From: Manis javanica
Taxonomy: Eukaryota > Chordata > Mammalia > Pholidota > Manidae
Direction of reading: 5' to 3'
Length of the DNA stretch: 64,000 nt
Assembly: GCF_040802235.1 (NCBI RefSeq)
Contig: NC_133174.1
Span: forward strand, 139,801,213 to 139,865,212
Positions 13,716 to 22,708 of this stretch are shown piece by piece; the first letter of the stretch is position 1; each line of letters opens with the position of its first letter. Under the pieces are notes generated by a model, which was not told the DNA's origin, did not search any database, and worked only from the letters and a program-made list of their open reading frames with translations. The position numbers and the translations under genes were made by a program.

Positions 13716-15250
13716 AGCCCACCCATAGTCCTTTCAACTCCCCAGTGTGGCCTGTAAAAAAGCCAGATGGCTCCTGGCGTATGACCGTGGATTACAGAGA
13801 ACTGAATAAAGTCATACCCCCTATGCATGCTGCTGTCCCCTCTATTGCAGGCCTGATGGATACCCTCCGCCATGACCTAGGAACATACCATTATGTGGTA
13901 GATCTTGCTAATGCCTTCTTTTCCAGTGACATTGAGCAGGAAAGTCAGGAACAGTTTGCCTTCACGTGGGAAGGACAGCAATGGACTCTCATCATCCTCC
14001 CACAGGGATCCCTCCACAGCCCCACCATCTGTCACGGACTTGGCTACATGGGAGAAACCGCCAACGGTGCGGCTGTACCATTATATTGATGATATGATCA
14101 TGCCTGATTCTCTTTCAGATCTAGAAGGTGCGGCACCTAGACTGCTGCAACATCTACAGGGGAAAGGATGGGCTGTGAACAGTACCAAGGTTCAGGGACC
14201 TGGTTTGTCTGTCAGATTCTTGGGGGTCGTCTGGTTGGGTAAGACCAAAGTGATACCAGAAGCAGTTATAGATGAAGTCCAGGCCTTTCCTACCCCCACA
14301 ACTGTAGCATTGCTGCAGGACTTTCTGGGTCTTCTAGGCTACTGGAGAGTGTTTATCCCGCACTTGGCACAAATTCTGAAGCCCTTATACTGCTTGGTAC
14401 GAAAGGGCATCACGTGGGACTGGGATGAGACCTGTGCACCTGCCTTTACTACAGCAAAACAGGCAGTCAAGGCCGTGCAGGCCTTGAGGGTGATAGACCC
14501 ATCAAGGCCCTGTGAGCTGGATGTTCATGTGACTGAAGACGGTTATGGCTGGGGTCTCTGGCAGCAGCTTGAACAAACTTGCCAATCCATTGGATTCTGG
14601 TCACAACTCTGGAAAGGGGCAGAGGTACGATACACTTTGATAGAAAGACAACTGGCCGCTGTGTATCACGCCTTGCTGGCTACAGAACCCATCACGGGAA
14701 TGGCCCCCATAAAGGTAATAATGACCTATCCCATCTTGGGGTGGGTACAAGACGGGACCCAAAAGCCAAGGACTGGTGTGACACAAACATCCACACTAGC
14801 CAAGTGGGGTGCTTACCTGCAGCAGCGTACTGCCCTCTCTAGTGGCCCCTTGAGTGAAGGACTCCGGCGCTTGTTGGGGCCGGTGACATGTACTAGTGAA
14901 AAGCAGGAAGAACTTGCTTTTGAACCATTAGCAGCAGAGAGTCCCTATCGGGAGGGAAGAGCCCCTAGACCCGAAGAATGCATGGTACACAGACGGCTCC
15001 AGCCGTGGGCAGCCCCCAAAATGGAGGGCCATAGCTTTCCATCCTAAGACTGAGACAATATGGGTGGAAGATGGGGAGGGGAAGAGCAGCCAATGGGCAG
15101 AGTTGCAGGCTGTGTGGCTTGTGATCAGCCGGGAGCCCTCCCCTAGAGTTGTCTGCACTGACAGCTGGGCTGTGTATCCGGGCTTGACCCTGTGGATACC
15201 AAGCTGGTACCATACCAACTGGCTGGTTGGTCACTGACCCCTTTGGGGGC
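13710..15250 (+). pseudogene. ERV pol: reverse transcriptase and RNase H (frameshifted)
   Basis: The RT N-terminal part (13745-14089) has WPVKKPDGSWRMTVDYRELN, VDLANAFFS and LPQG. A frame change near 14035 leads to the palm motif YHYIDDM (about 14080) and connection domain, open to 15047. Another frame change near 14960-14980 leads into RNase H, whose YTDGS (about 14985), WAEL (about 15100) and TDSW (about 15160) motifs are readable. The domain order and catalytic residues are clear, but at least three frame disruptions preclude a functional polyprotein. Confidence 0.88.
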
Positions 15251-15255
15251 AAGAA

Positions 15256-16257
15256 TTGTGGCAAGCCTTATGGGCCTGTGGTCAGACTAAAATAATTACA
15301 GTATACCATGTGACAGGTCGTTGGTGCTGGTATCCCCAGGAAATGATGAGGCAGATAAATTGGCCCAAATACATTGGTTTAGAAGGAAAGCCTGCCTCTG
15401 ATGTAGCCCAATGGCTATGTCAGCATTTGTTGCATGCGGGGCAAAAGACAATGTGGGCTGTAGCCCATCGGTGGGGCTTGCCTTTGACCTTCGAAGAAGT
15501 TAGTAGAGCCCGGCAGGAGTGTGTCGTGTGCTCCAAAAGGGACTTACACCGAGTTCCACAGCAACATGGGACAATAGCTAAGGGACTATACCCCTCATCA
15601 AGTGGCAGATAAACTATACTGGGCCTCTACCTGGGTCAGAAGGATATCAGTATGCGATGACGTGTGGACACAGCCACTGGACTTGTGGTTGCTTTTCCTG
15701 CCCATTGTGTAGACCAGCAGATGACCAGAAGAGGCCTGGAGCGTCTGTTTGCCGCCTATGGCTGACCACAGGTAATTGAGAGTGATCGGGGCACCCATTT
15801 TACTGGACATACACTGCTGGGAATCCAACGGAAGTTTCATGTGCCGTACAATCCTACTGCAGCAGGCATGATAGAGAGGCACAATGGCTTAAAATCCGGA
15901 CTAAAGTCAGATACCAATAGTCTGCGGGGATGGTCAGTCCACTTATGGACTGTGCTATGGCATTTGAAAGAGAGACCCCAAAAGGGAGCCCTGAGCCCCA
16001 TAGACATGTTAGCACATATGGCTGCCTCCCCTGTACAACTGCAAGTACAAACCAAGGGAGAATCACTGAAGCCCAGGTTTGGCCACCAGAATAACATCTT
16101 GCTGCCAGCGCCAGCTGCACTGAACCCCGGAGACTCCACTGAGTGGACGTGGCCTTGGACCTTTCAACACATGGACCAACGATGGCTGGCTCTCCTGGCA
16201 CCTTGGGGACAAGGCCTGGAAACTGGCCTTCTGTGTATTCCTGGAATAGCAGCATAG
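15256..16257 (+). pseudogene. ERV integrase (frameshifted, core shortened)
   Basis: The N-terminal zinc-binding region is visible at 15256-15612 (His residues around HLLHAG and AHRW, then CVVC). The catalytic core follows in other frames: first Asp near 15662 (gtggacacagcc), second Asp in ESDRGTHF (about 15780) and Glu in MIERHNG (about 15870). Between second Asp and Glu I count 29 residues rather than the family's 35, so a short deletion has removed part of the core. A C-terminal segment is open to 16257. Non-functional. Confidence 0.85.
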
Positions 16258-16560
16258 TGGCCCCCAGAGGTCACAGTAGTATATCCTGAACGGCCAGAAG
16301 GTAGGAGCATCTTACCGGGGAGTTTTGTTTTATCATTACAGCCACTGCATGCACCTCCAGTAGCACTACATATAGACCCTTCAGTAACCCCCATGGGGAG
16401 AGGAATAAAAGTATGGTACACTAGACCTGGAAGGGCCCCCCTTCCTGCTACAGTCCTATCCCAGGACCACTCTCTTGCATGCATCCTACCTGATGGACAA
16501 GATTTGCCTATGTTGGTGGCATTAAAATGTAGTCTTATCGCCCCTAAGGTCTTTGTGGAT

Positions 16561-16646
16561 TAGGAACCTCCTCTAGCTTCAGGATTATTATGATTTTTGT
16601 TATTAGGAACCTCCTCTGGCTTGAGGATTATTGTAATTTTTGTTAC
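16561..16646 (+). repeat. Tandem duplication, 2 x 43 bp
   Basis: taggaacctcctctagcttc... (16561-16603) is repeated immediately as taggaacctcctctggcttg... (16604-16646) with four substitutions. It lies in the non-coding stretch between integrase and the 3' LTR. Confidence 0.9.
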
Positions 16647-16814
16647 CTGTATCAAAATCTTGCTGTAATCTTAACTTTTATTCTCTCTGAGTTGTTGTTC
16701 TCCTCTGTTGCTGTTGTGTAACCTGGTTGCAGTGCTCCAGCTTTCTTGCACAGGGACCATTGCGGAAGATTGAGGGCATGTAGATTGTGATGTGAGAATC
16801 CTGGAGGAGTGGAG

Positions 16815-17118
16815 TGTGGGGAAGTTGGGGTTCCTCTGACCAGGATCCTCACTGAACTTAAACCACCTGATGATGTAACTGGCCTGTTGCTGGGCTACCG
16901 CTTCCACACCTTTAGGCAATAAGCTATTATTGTGGTATATAGAGAGCTCAGCCCAGTGCTCTGGGCGGAGGCAGAGACGCTTGTGCTCCACCTACCTCCG
17001 CCAGGGAACAAGCCAGGTAATAAACCCTTTGACCCCAAAGAACGTTTTGCTGTCAATTTCTTTGGTCACACTGAATCCATAGCAAACTTGCCTGGGGCTG
17101 AAACCCATTGGCAAGACA
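16815..17118 (+). repeat. 3' LTR of the provirus
   Basis: A 304-bp copy of the 11212-11500 LTR, TG...CA, with TATA-like ggtatatagag (about 16934) and poly(A) signal aataaa (about 17020). It retains the tcagcccagtgctctgggcgg segment missing from the 5' LTR. Confidence 0.92.
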
Positions 17119-17249
17119 GTAGGATATGATGGGAATGCACTCTCCCACCACAGCCCTCCTCTCCATAGCCAGCACCCCGTGTACTCATGGCAGAAACACC
17201 AGCCAAAGCCCAAGAAGCAGTCCTCCTCCAACTGTCCAGGTCATCAAAA

Positions 17250-17530
17250 ACATGGCAAGTCTGAGAGAGACATCACAGCCAAGAGGAACCTAAGGAGACA
17301 TGATGACTACTACAGTATGGGGTCCTGGGGCAGAGAATGGACAGTAGGGGAAGCCACGGGGATCTGCAGGTGCTGTGGGTGTCCACTAATCACAACAGGC
17401 CTGGTGGATTTGTGTAAGAACTAGCACACTGAGGGGGAGTGTAAATGACTGGGAAGCTGGATGCTTCTGCAATTCATCTCTACAACTATTGTGATATTAA
17501 GAAGTGTATTTAAAACATTAAAAAAAACCT
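17250..17530 (+). repeat. Old L1M-like 3' remnant (tentative)
   Basis: Phrases such as agccaagaggaacctaagga and gagacatgatgactac, and a terminal stretch with tacaactattgtgatattaa and an A-rich end, resemble an ancient LINE-1 3' UTR. It lies between the provirus and the solo LTR. Assignment is by recollection of consensus phrases. Confidence 0.4.
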
Positions 17531-17693
17531 TCAAAAATCCTTTCAGGGTACTTATATAGGTGAGCGTGACTGGTGGGCAAGTGGTGTGGGGTATGGCCAT
17601 GCCCTGACTGCCTGCTGCCTCCCAGCACTGGCGGCTCTCCTGGCCCCGGCCCCAGGTGGGTGGCCTTGTGGATAAAATGAAGGTTCCTGTGAA

Positions 17694-18145
17694 AAAAATC
17701 CTACCATTTGCAACAACATGGATGGAGCTAGAGGGTATTATGCTCAGTGAAATAAACCAAGTGGAGAAAGACAAATACCAAATGATTTCACTCATCTGTG
17801 TATAAGAACAAAGGAAAAACTGAAGGAACAAAACAGCAGCAGAATCACAGAACCCAAGAATGGACTAACAGGTACCAAAGGGAAAGGGACTGGGGAGGAT
17901 GGGTGGGTAGGGAGGGATAAGGGGGGGAAGAAGAAAGGGGGTATTATGATTAGCATGCATAACGGGGGGTGGGAGAAAGGGGAGGGCTATACAACACAGA
18001 GAAGAAAAGTAGTGATTCTACAACATTTTGCTATGCTGATGGACAGTGACTGTAAAGGGGTTTGTGGGGGGGACCTGGTATAGGGGAGAGCCTAGTAAAC
18101 ATAATATTCTTCATGTAATTGTAGATTAATGATAACAAAAAAAAA
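17694..18145 (+). mobile_element. LINE-1 3' end fragment
   Basis: Matches 8393-8845 of the upstream LINE-1 closely: the end of ORF2 (aaatcctaccatttgc), the G-rich 3' UTR, and a terminal gattaatgataac followed by A(10). Its own poly(A) is internal to the larger insertion, as expected when transcription ran past the L1 terminator. 18146-18297 between it and the first env cassette is unassigned. Confidence 0.9.
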
Positions 18146-18587
18146 GGAAAGAAAAGGGGGATTACTCCCTGATAGGATAAAACTAACTGTAAATCAACAA
18201 TTAAAGCATGCTTTAAATATCCCTAATTTTGATCATTTAAAGGGTGGCAGATGATCAGCTATGGAAGTACATTTTTCTGATAATATTCCTTTCTCTTAAA
18301 AAAAAAAGCAGTTCCTGTGTGGTGATCTCCAATAAGTTCTTCACAATAATATAAAGGGCATATCAAAGTGTGGGCAAAGGGTTTGTTTGTGTTTATACAG
18401 AGGATCAAAGCCTAATTTGGCTACCCAGAAAATGAACTAAGATACGATATGAAGAAGAACTTCCAACATCAACATCCTCTGGAAGAGTCATTCCAGAAGA
18501 TGAACATCAAAAAACTTCAACAAAGATCCTGGCGCTGTTGCAGTTGTAGCTGCATCCATCCCACCAGTTCCTGGATTTGCCATTGGA

Positions 18588-19028
18588 ATGAAGGAGATAT
18601 CTAAGCTGGCCTGTGCATACAGTAAAACAACAAATTTGACTGGATCTACACTGTCAGAACTCAACCAAGAATTAGGAGAAGTGCAAGTTGCAGTGCTCCA
18701 AAATCTTGCGACTACAGACTATCTACTGTTAAGAGAACATATGGGATGTGAACCGTTCCCAGGAATGTGTTGTTTTAATTTGTCTGATTTTTCTCAAACT
18801 ATTCAAATTCAGTTAGACAATATCCATCATATCATTGATAAGTTTTCACAAATGCCTAGGGTGCCTAACTGGTTTTCTTGGTTTCACTGGAGATGGCTGG
18901 TAATTGTAGGTCTGCTTTGGTTATGTAACTGTATTCCTATTCTGTTAATGTGTGTGCGCAATTTAATTAGTAGTTTGTTAAAACCTATACATGCTTATGT
19001 TACTCTACAAGATATGTCAAAGAAATAA
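18588..19028 (+). pseudogene. Endogenous retroviral Env transmembrane subunit, copy 1 (open 146-codon frame)
   Basis: The TM ectodomain carries an immunosuppressive-type stretch (LQNLATTDYLLL), a CX6CC motif (CEPFPGMCC), a Trp-rich membrane-proximal region (NWFSWFHWRW) and a single membrane anchor (LVIVGLLWLCNCIPILLM) with a short tail. A hydrophobic, fusion-peptide-like segment (SIPPVPGFAIG) continues in frame upstream of the first Met. The SU portion upstream is broken by stops and a frame change, so no complete Env can be made. CX6CC with this layout points to a gamma-type Env; the lineage is not resolved. Confidence 0.85.
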
Positions 19029-19627
19029 TCAATCCTCCCAAGTTTCCTTCATATGCTACATCTATAACTTTTCTTCTTCCTTCCTAATTACAACCCTTAA
19101 GTAGAATTTGTGCCTCATATCGAAATTACCTAGTATCATAATTCTTCCACGTGGTAAAGATACCTCAAGACAAATGCTGGGCATAGAAGCCACAGGGCAT
19201 AAATCTGCAAAGAAGTAAAAAGCTAACCTTTTCAAAGAATATTACTTCTCTCTCACTTACCAACTTTACATTTCCCTGTATGGCCCCGGAAGATGACTGG
19301 TTAGCCAGAGACGGGTAAGATTCCTCAAGGGAGGAACAACCTAAGACAGGCACAGTCGCAGGGGGGCCATCAGGTGAGAATTTGGGGATCAACAGAGGTG
19401 AGGCTCAGAACCTCACCCCCCCCTGCTTTGAGAGAAATCTTCTGCATCCGTGGATGTTATGTTGCCCTTGTGTAGCTTGGATTAATACTTAGTCTACAGG
19501 CACACACCTGATCATCTACATTTGCCCTCTTACAGCACTAAACTATGTTTTCTACCTTTATCTTGCATCTACCTACCACTTCAGCATTTTATTGAAAATG
19601 AAAATAATAATAATAATAAGGGAGAAA

Positions 19628-19941
19628 TGTGGGATTCACATATAAATCAAGTATAAAAATCAAATGAATATTCATATCTGACCTGATTGTTTATAGTTCA
19701 TGATGCGTGATCAAAACCGAAAGTTTCTGTGATGACTGCCCTCGTACTGTTCACCATGTAAGAACTTATTCACTATGTAAGAATTTGTTCACCATGTAAG
19801 AACTTGTTCATTATGCTTCAGAAGATTGGAGACTGTTGAGAACTAGGCTTGGGGTTGATTAATGATTGTGCATTGAGTCCCCTATACAGAATTTTATTGT
19901 TAACAGCCATTTGATCAGTAAATGTGAGTGATGCCCTCTCA
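19628..19941 (+). repeat. LTR-like U3-R segment ending at poly(A), copy 1
   Basis: Starts TGTGGGATTC directly after a purine stretch, as a 3' LTR does. It contains three short tandem-like ttcac(t/c)atgtaagaa units (about 19750-19810) and an AGTAAA signal (atcagtaaatgtg, about 19916). It stops at an A-run about 20 bp further on, with no U5 following. That matches the end of a polyadenylated viral mRNA rather than an integrated LTR. Confidence 0.7.
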
Positions 19942-19950
19942 AAAAAAAAA

Positions 19951-20664
19951 TTCATTGCATGAAAACATTAAATGATACATTAATCAAAAAAATAAATAAA
20001 AGTGTATTAACTGTACACTTTATCAGATGCAAAGCTAGGTGAATAAGAGGCAAATAAAATAATCACAGTCCCTATTATAATGGGGTTTATAGGATGGTGG
20101 GGAAGAAATTTATTAGTGAAATAATTACATATGTGATACTATATCAAAAGGTGATATGCAAGCTGTATTTGTGGTATGTATAACCTAGTCTAGTGTAAGG
20201 ATGATGGAGCCCCTTTCAGTGGAAGTTTGAAGGAAACAGAGTTTGATCCAGGAACTTTATTTTTAGCTAATTTGTCATTCAGTTCTGAAGGCAACTGAAA
20301 ATTATTTTTTGTTGTTGAAAGGCTTATAAAATATACTACTCATATACTCTCCTAAAACATAATGCCAGATGATATATTCCAACAGCATTTATTTCTCATT
20401 CTTTCTTTTTCTTGACAAGCCCTTCACCTTCCTGTACATGCAGAATTCTACAAAATCAATGTGGAATGCTTATACAAGTTTATTCATTTATTTTTTTACT
20501 TCATCTCATTTCTTACTTTATAGGGTTTGTATTTATGCAACTGCACTTTTAATTTTAGTGTGGTTTATTAATAATTTTAATTTTATTACATATTACATAT
20601 TACAAATGTTAGGCTTGTGGTATTTCTATGAAAAGAAAAACAATGATTTTCATCCTTATACCCT
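19951..20664. other. AT-rich spacer between the two env cassettes
   Basis: 714 bp of AT-rich sequence with no recognised gene or repeat family and no similarity to the sequence before copy 1. It travels inside the 4.6-kb insertion, so it should exist elsewhere in the genome at the donor locus. Confidence 0.6.
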
Positions 20665-20957
20665 AAAAAAAAAAAAAGCAGTTCCTGTGTGGTGATCTCC
20701 AATAGGTTCTTCACAATGGTATAAAGGGCATATCAAAGTGTAGGCAAAGGGTTTGTTTGTGTTTATACAGAGGATCAAAGCCTAATTTGGCTACCCAGAA
20801 AACGAACTAAGATACGATATGAAGAAGAACTTCCAACATCAACATCCTCTGGAAGAGTCATTCCAGAAGATGATCATCAAAAAACCTCCACAAAGATCCT
20901 GGCGCTGTTGCAGTTGTAGCTGCATCCATCCCACCAGTTCCTGGATTTGCCATTGGA

Positions 20958-21368
20958 ATGAAGGAGATATCTAAGCTGGCCTGTGCATCCAGTAAAACAA
21001 CAAATTTGACTGGATCTATACTGTCAGAACTCAACCAAGAATTAGGAGAAGTGCAAGTTGCAGTGCTCCAAAATCATGCAACTATAGACTATCTACTGTT
21101 AAAAGAACATATGGAATGTGAACTGTTCCCAGGAATGTGTTGTTTTAATTTGTCTGATTTTTCTCAAACTATTCAAATTCAGTTAGACAATATCCATCAT
21201 ATCATTGATAAGTTTTCACAAATGCCTAGGGTGCCTAACTGGTTTTCTTGGTTTCACTGGAGATGGCTGGTAATTGTAGGTCTGCATTGGTTATGTATCT
21301 GTATTCCTATTCTGTTAATGTGTGTACACAATTTAATTAGTAGTTTGTTAAAACCTATACATGCTTAA
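20958..21368 (+). pseudogene. Endogenous retroviral Env TM subunit, copy 2 (premature stop)
   Basis: Homologous to 18588-19028, with about ten amino-acid differences over 136 codons and a stop ten codons before the end of copy 1. The CX6CC motif is intact (CELFPGMCC). The membrane anchor is altered (LHWLCICIPILLMCV). No upstream SU frame is open. Confidence 0.85.
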
Positions 21369-22001
21369 GTTACTCTACAAGAAGATACGTCAAAGAAATA
21401 ACCAATCTTCCCATGTTTTCTTCCGTCTGCTACCTCTATAGCTTTTCTTCTTCCTTCCTAATTACAACCCTTAAATAGAATTCGTGCCTCATACCGAATT
21501 CACCAAGTATCATAACTCCTCCAGGTGGTAAAGATACCTGAAGACAAATGCTGGGCATAGAAGCCACAGGGCATAAATCTGCAAAGAAGTAAAAAGCTAA
21601 CCTTTTCAAAGAATATTACTTCTCTCTCACTTACCAACTTTGCATTTCCCTGTATGGCCCCGGAAGATGACTGGTTAGCCAGAGACGGGTAAGATTCCTC
21701 AAGGGAGGAACAACCTAAGACAGGCACAGTCACAGGGGGGCCATCAGGTGAGAAATTGGGGATCAACAGAGGTGAGGGTTAGAACCTCACCCCCCGTTTT
21801 GAGAGAAATCTTCTGCATCCGTGGATGTTATGTTGCCCTTGTCTAGCTTGGATTAATACTTAGTCCATAGGCACACACCTGATCATCTACATTTGCCCTC
21901 TTACAGCACTAAACTATGTTTTCTACCTTTATCTTGCATCTACCTACCACTTAAGCATTTTATTTAAAATAATAATAATAATAATAATAATGAGGGAGAA
22001 A

Positions 22002-22318
22002 TGTGGGATTCACATATAAATCAAGTATAAAAATCAAACAAATAATCATATCTGACTTGATTGTTTATAGTTCATAATGCGTGATCAAACCGAAAGTTTC
22101 TGTGATGACTGCCCTTGCACTGTTCACCATGTAAGAACTTATTCACTATGTAAGAACTTGTTCACCATATAAGAACTTGTTTGTTATGCTTCAGAAGATT
22201 GGAGACTGTTGAGAATTAGGCTTGGGGTTGATTAATGATTGTGCATTGAGTCCCCTATACAGAATTTTATTGTTGTTAACAACCATTTGATCAATAAATA
22301 TGAGAGATGCCCTCTCAC
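22002..22318 (+). repeat. LTR-like U3-R segment ending at poly(A), copy 2
   Basis: Begins TGTGGGATTC after gagggagaaa and ends in ccctctcac followed by A(10), about 20 bp after AATAAA. Same layout as copy 1. An (AAT)n run precedes the polypurine stretch (about 21968-21990). Confidence 0.7.
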
Positions 22319-22413
22319 AAAAAAAAAATGAAGGTTCCTGTGGCCAGGATTCTCACCTGGCCCTGGTTAGCTAGCTCACTACACATGTGTGGGCAATGCA
22401 TTGTTATTGACTC

Positions 22414-22606
22414 TATATAAAGAGCCCTACCCAGTGCTCTGGGCAACATAGTCGTAGGGCTGCAAGACTGCAGGAGAGCAGAGCAGAGGCTGGAGTGGTG
22501 GCAGCACCGAGGACAGAGGGGCCCAGGGGCGGAGACTGGCTTGCTGCATGCAGACTCGCTCTGAGTGAACGGGATTCTAGTGACTGACCTGCCACCTGGA
22601 AATAAA
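22414..22606 (+). promoter_or_regulatory. TATA box and poly(A) signal of the solo LTR
   Basis: tatataa at 22414-22420 in a ctctatataaagagccc context, so a start site would be expected near 22445. AATAAA is at 22601-22606. The LTR points toward SLC6A8, 4.2 kb upstream of its start codon. Whether it is active cannot be told from sequence. Confidence 0.5.
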
Positions 22607-22708
22607 GTTGGGTATAACCCTTTCACCCCAAGAACGTTCTACTGTCATTTCTTTGGTCACACTGAATCCATAGTGAACTTGCCAGGGGCTGAAACCATTG
22701 GTAAGACA

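Larger units (their letters stand above)
11212..17118 (+). mobile_element. Endogenous retrovirus provirus, LTR-gag-pro-pol-LTR, no env
   Basis: A 5.9-kb provirus bounded by two direct LTRs that each start TGTGGGG and end AAGACA. Internal order is a decayed gag, an aspartic protease with DTGA, RT with YIDD, RNase H and integrase. Only about 560 bp separate the end of integrase from the 3' LTR, so there was no room for env; this, and the apparent 5-bp target duplication (ctagg 11207-11211 / gtagg 17119-17123, one mismatch), fit an ERV-L/class III type of element. The purine stretch ggaggagtggag just before the 3' LTR is a plausible polypurine tract. No convincing primer-binding site was recognised after the 5' LTR. 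Every ORF is interrupted, so it is replication-dead. Confidence 0.9.
18298..19950 (+). mobile_element. Retroviral env-TM/LTR cassette, copy 1
   Basis: A 1.65-kb unit that starts at an A-run followed by gcagttcctgtgtgg. It carries a decayed SU tail, an open TM region (18588-19028), about 600 bp of non-coding sequence, a polypurine stretch (aagggagaaa), an LTR-like 3' segment beginning TGTGGGATTC at 19628, and an A(10) run at 19941. A second copy lies 2,370 bp downstream. Identity by eye is well above 90%. Confidence 0.85.
17692..22324 (+). mobile_element. LINE-1-mediated insertion with apparent 3' transduction (4.6 kb)
   Basis: The inserted segment is flanked by an 18-bp duplication, aaaatgaaggttcctgtg (17674-17691 and 22325-22342), that is part of the interrupted LTR. 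The 5' part is a truncated LINE-1 3' end (17694-18145). It is followed by about 4.2 kb of non-L1 sequence ending in a poly(A) run just downstream of an AATAAA. The duplication length, its start at an A-run (nick consistent with TTTT/A on the other strand), 5' truncation and terminal poly(A) are the standard marks of target-primed reverse transcription. The whole block therefore most simply entered as one RNA. Confidence 0.85.
20665..22328 (+). mobile_element. Retroviral env-TM/LTR cassette, copy 2
   Basis: Same unit as 18298-19950, again starting exactly at an A-run plus gcagttcctgtgtgg and ending in a poly(A) run. This copy has AATAAA (tcaataaatatg, about 22291) where copy 1 has AGTAAA. Its poly(A) is also the 3' end of the whole insertion. 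Confidence 0.85.
17667..22708 (+). mobile_element. Solo LTR, split by a nested insertion
   Basis: The LTR consists of 17667-17691 plus 22343-22708 (about 390 bp once rejoined). It starts tgtggataaaatgaagg and ends ccattggtaagaca. It is flanked by a perfect 5-bp target-site duplication, ggcct at 17662-17666 and ggcct at 22709-22713. The right-hand piece keeps a TATA box (tatataa 22414-22420) and a poly(A) signal (aataaa 22601-22606). Both ends resemble the provirus LTR (for example ttcctctgaccaggatcctc against ttcctgtggccaggattctc), so it belongs to a related family. Confidence 0.88.

Noticed and set aside
13700-13750. Programmed ribosomal frameshift between pro and pol
   Set aside because: No slippery heptamer or clear pseudoknot was noticed, and other frame breaks in the same element are clearly mutational.
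18588-21368. A domesticated syncytin-like gene
   Set aside because: SU is broken by stops and a frame change in both copies, copy 2 TM has a premature stop, and the units lie inside a LINE-mediated insertion. A TM-only open frame is not enough evidence.
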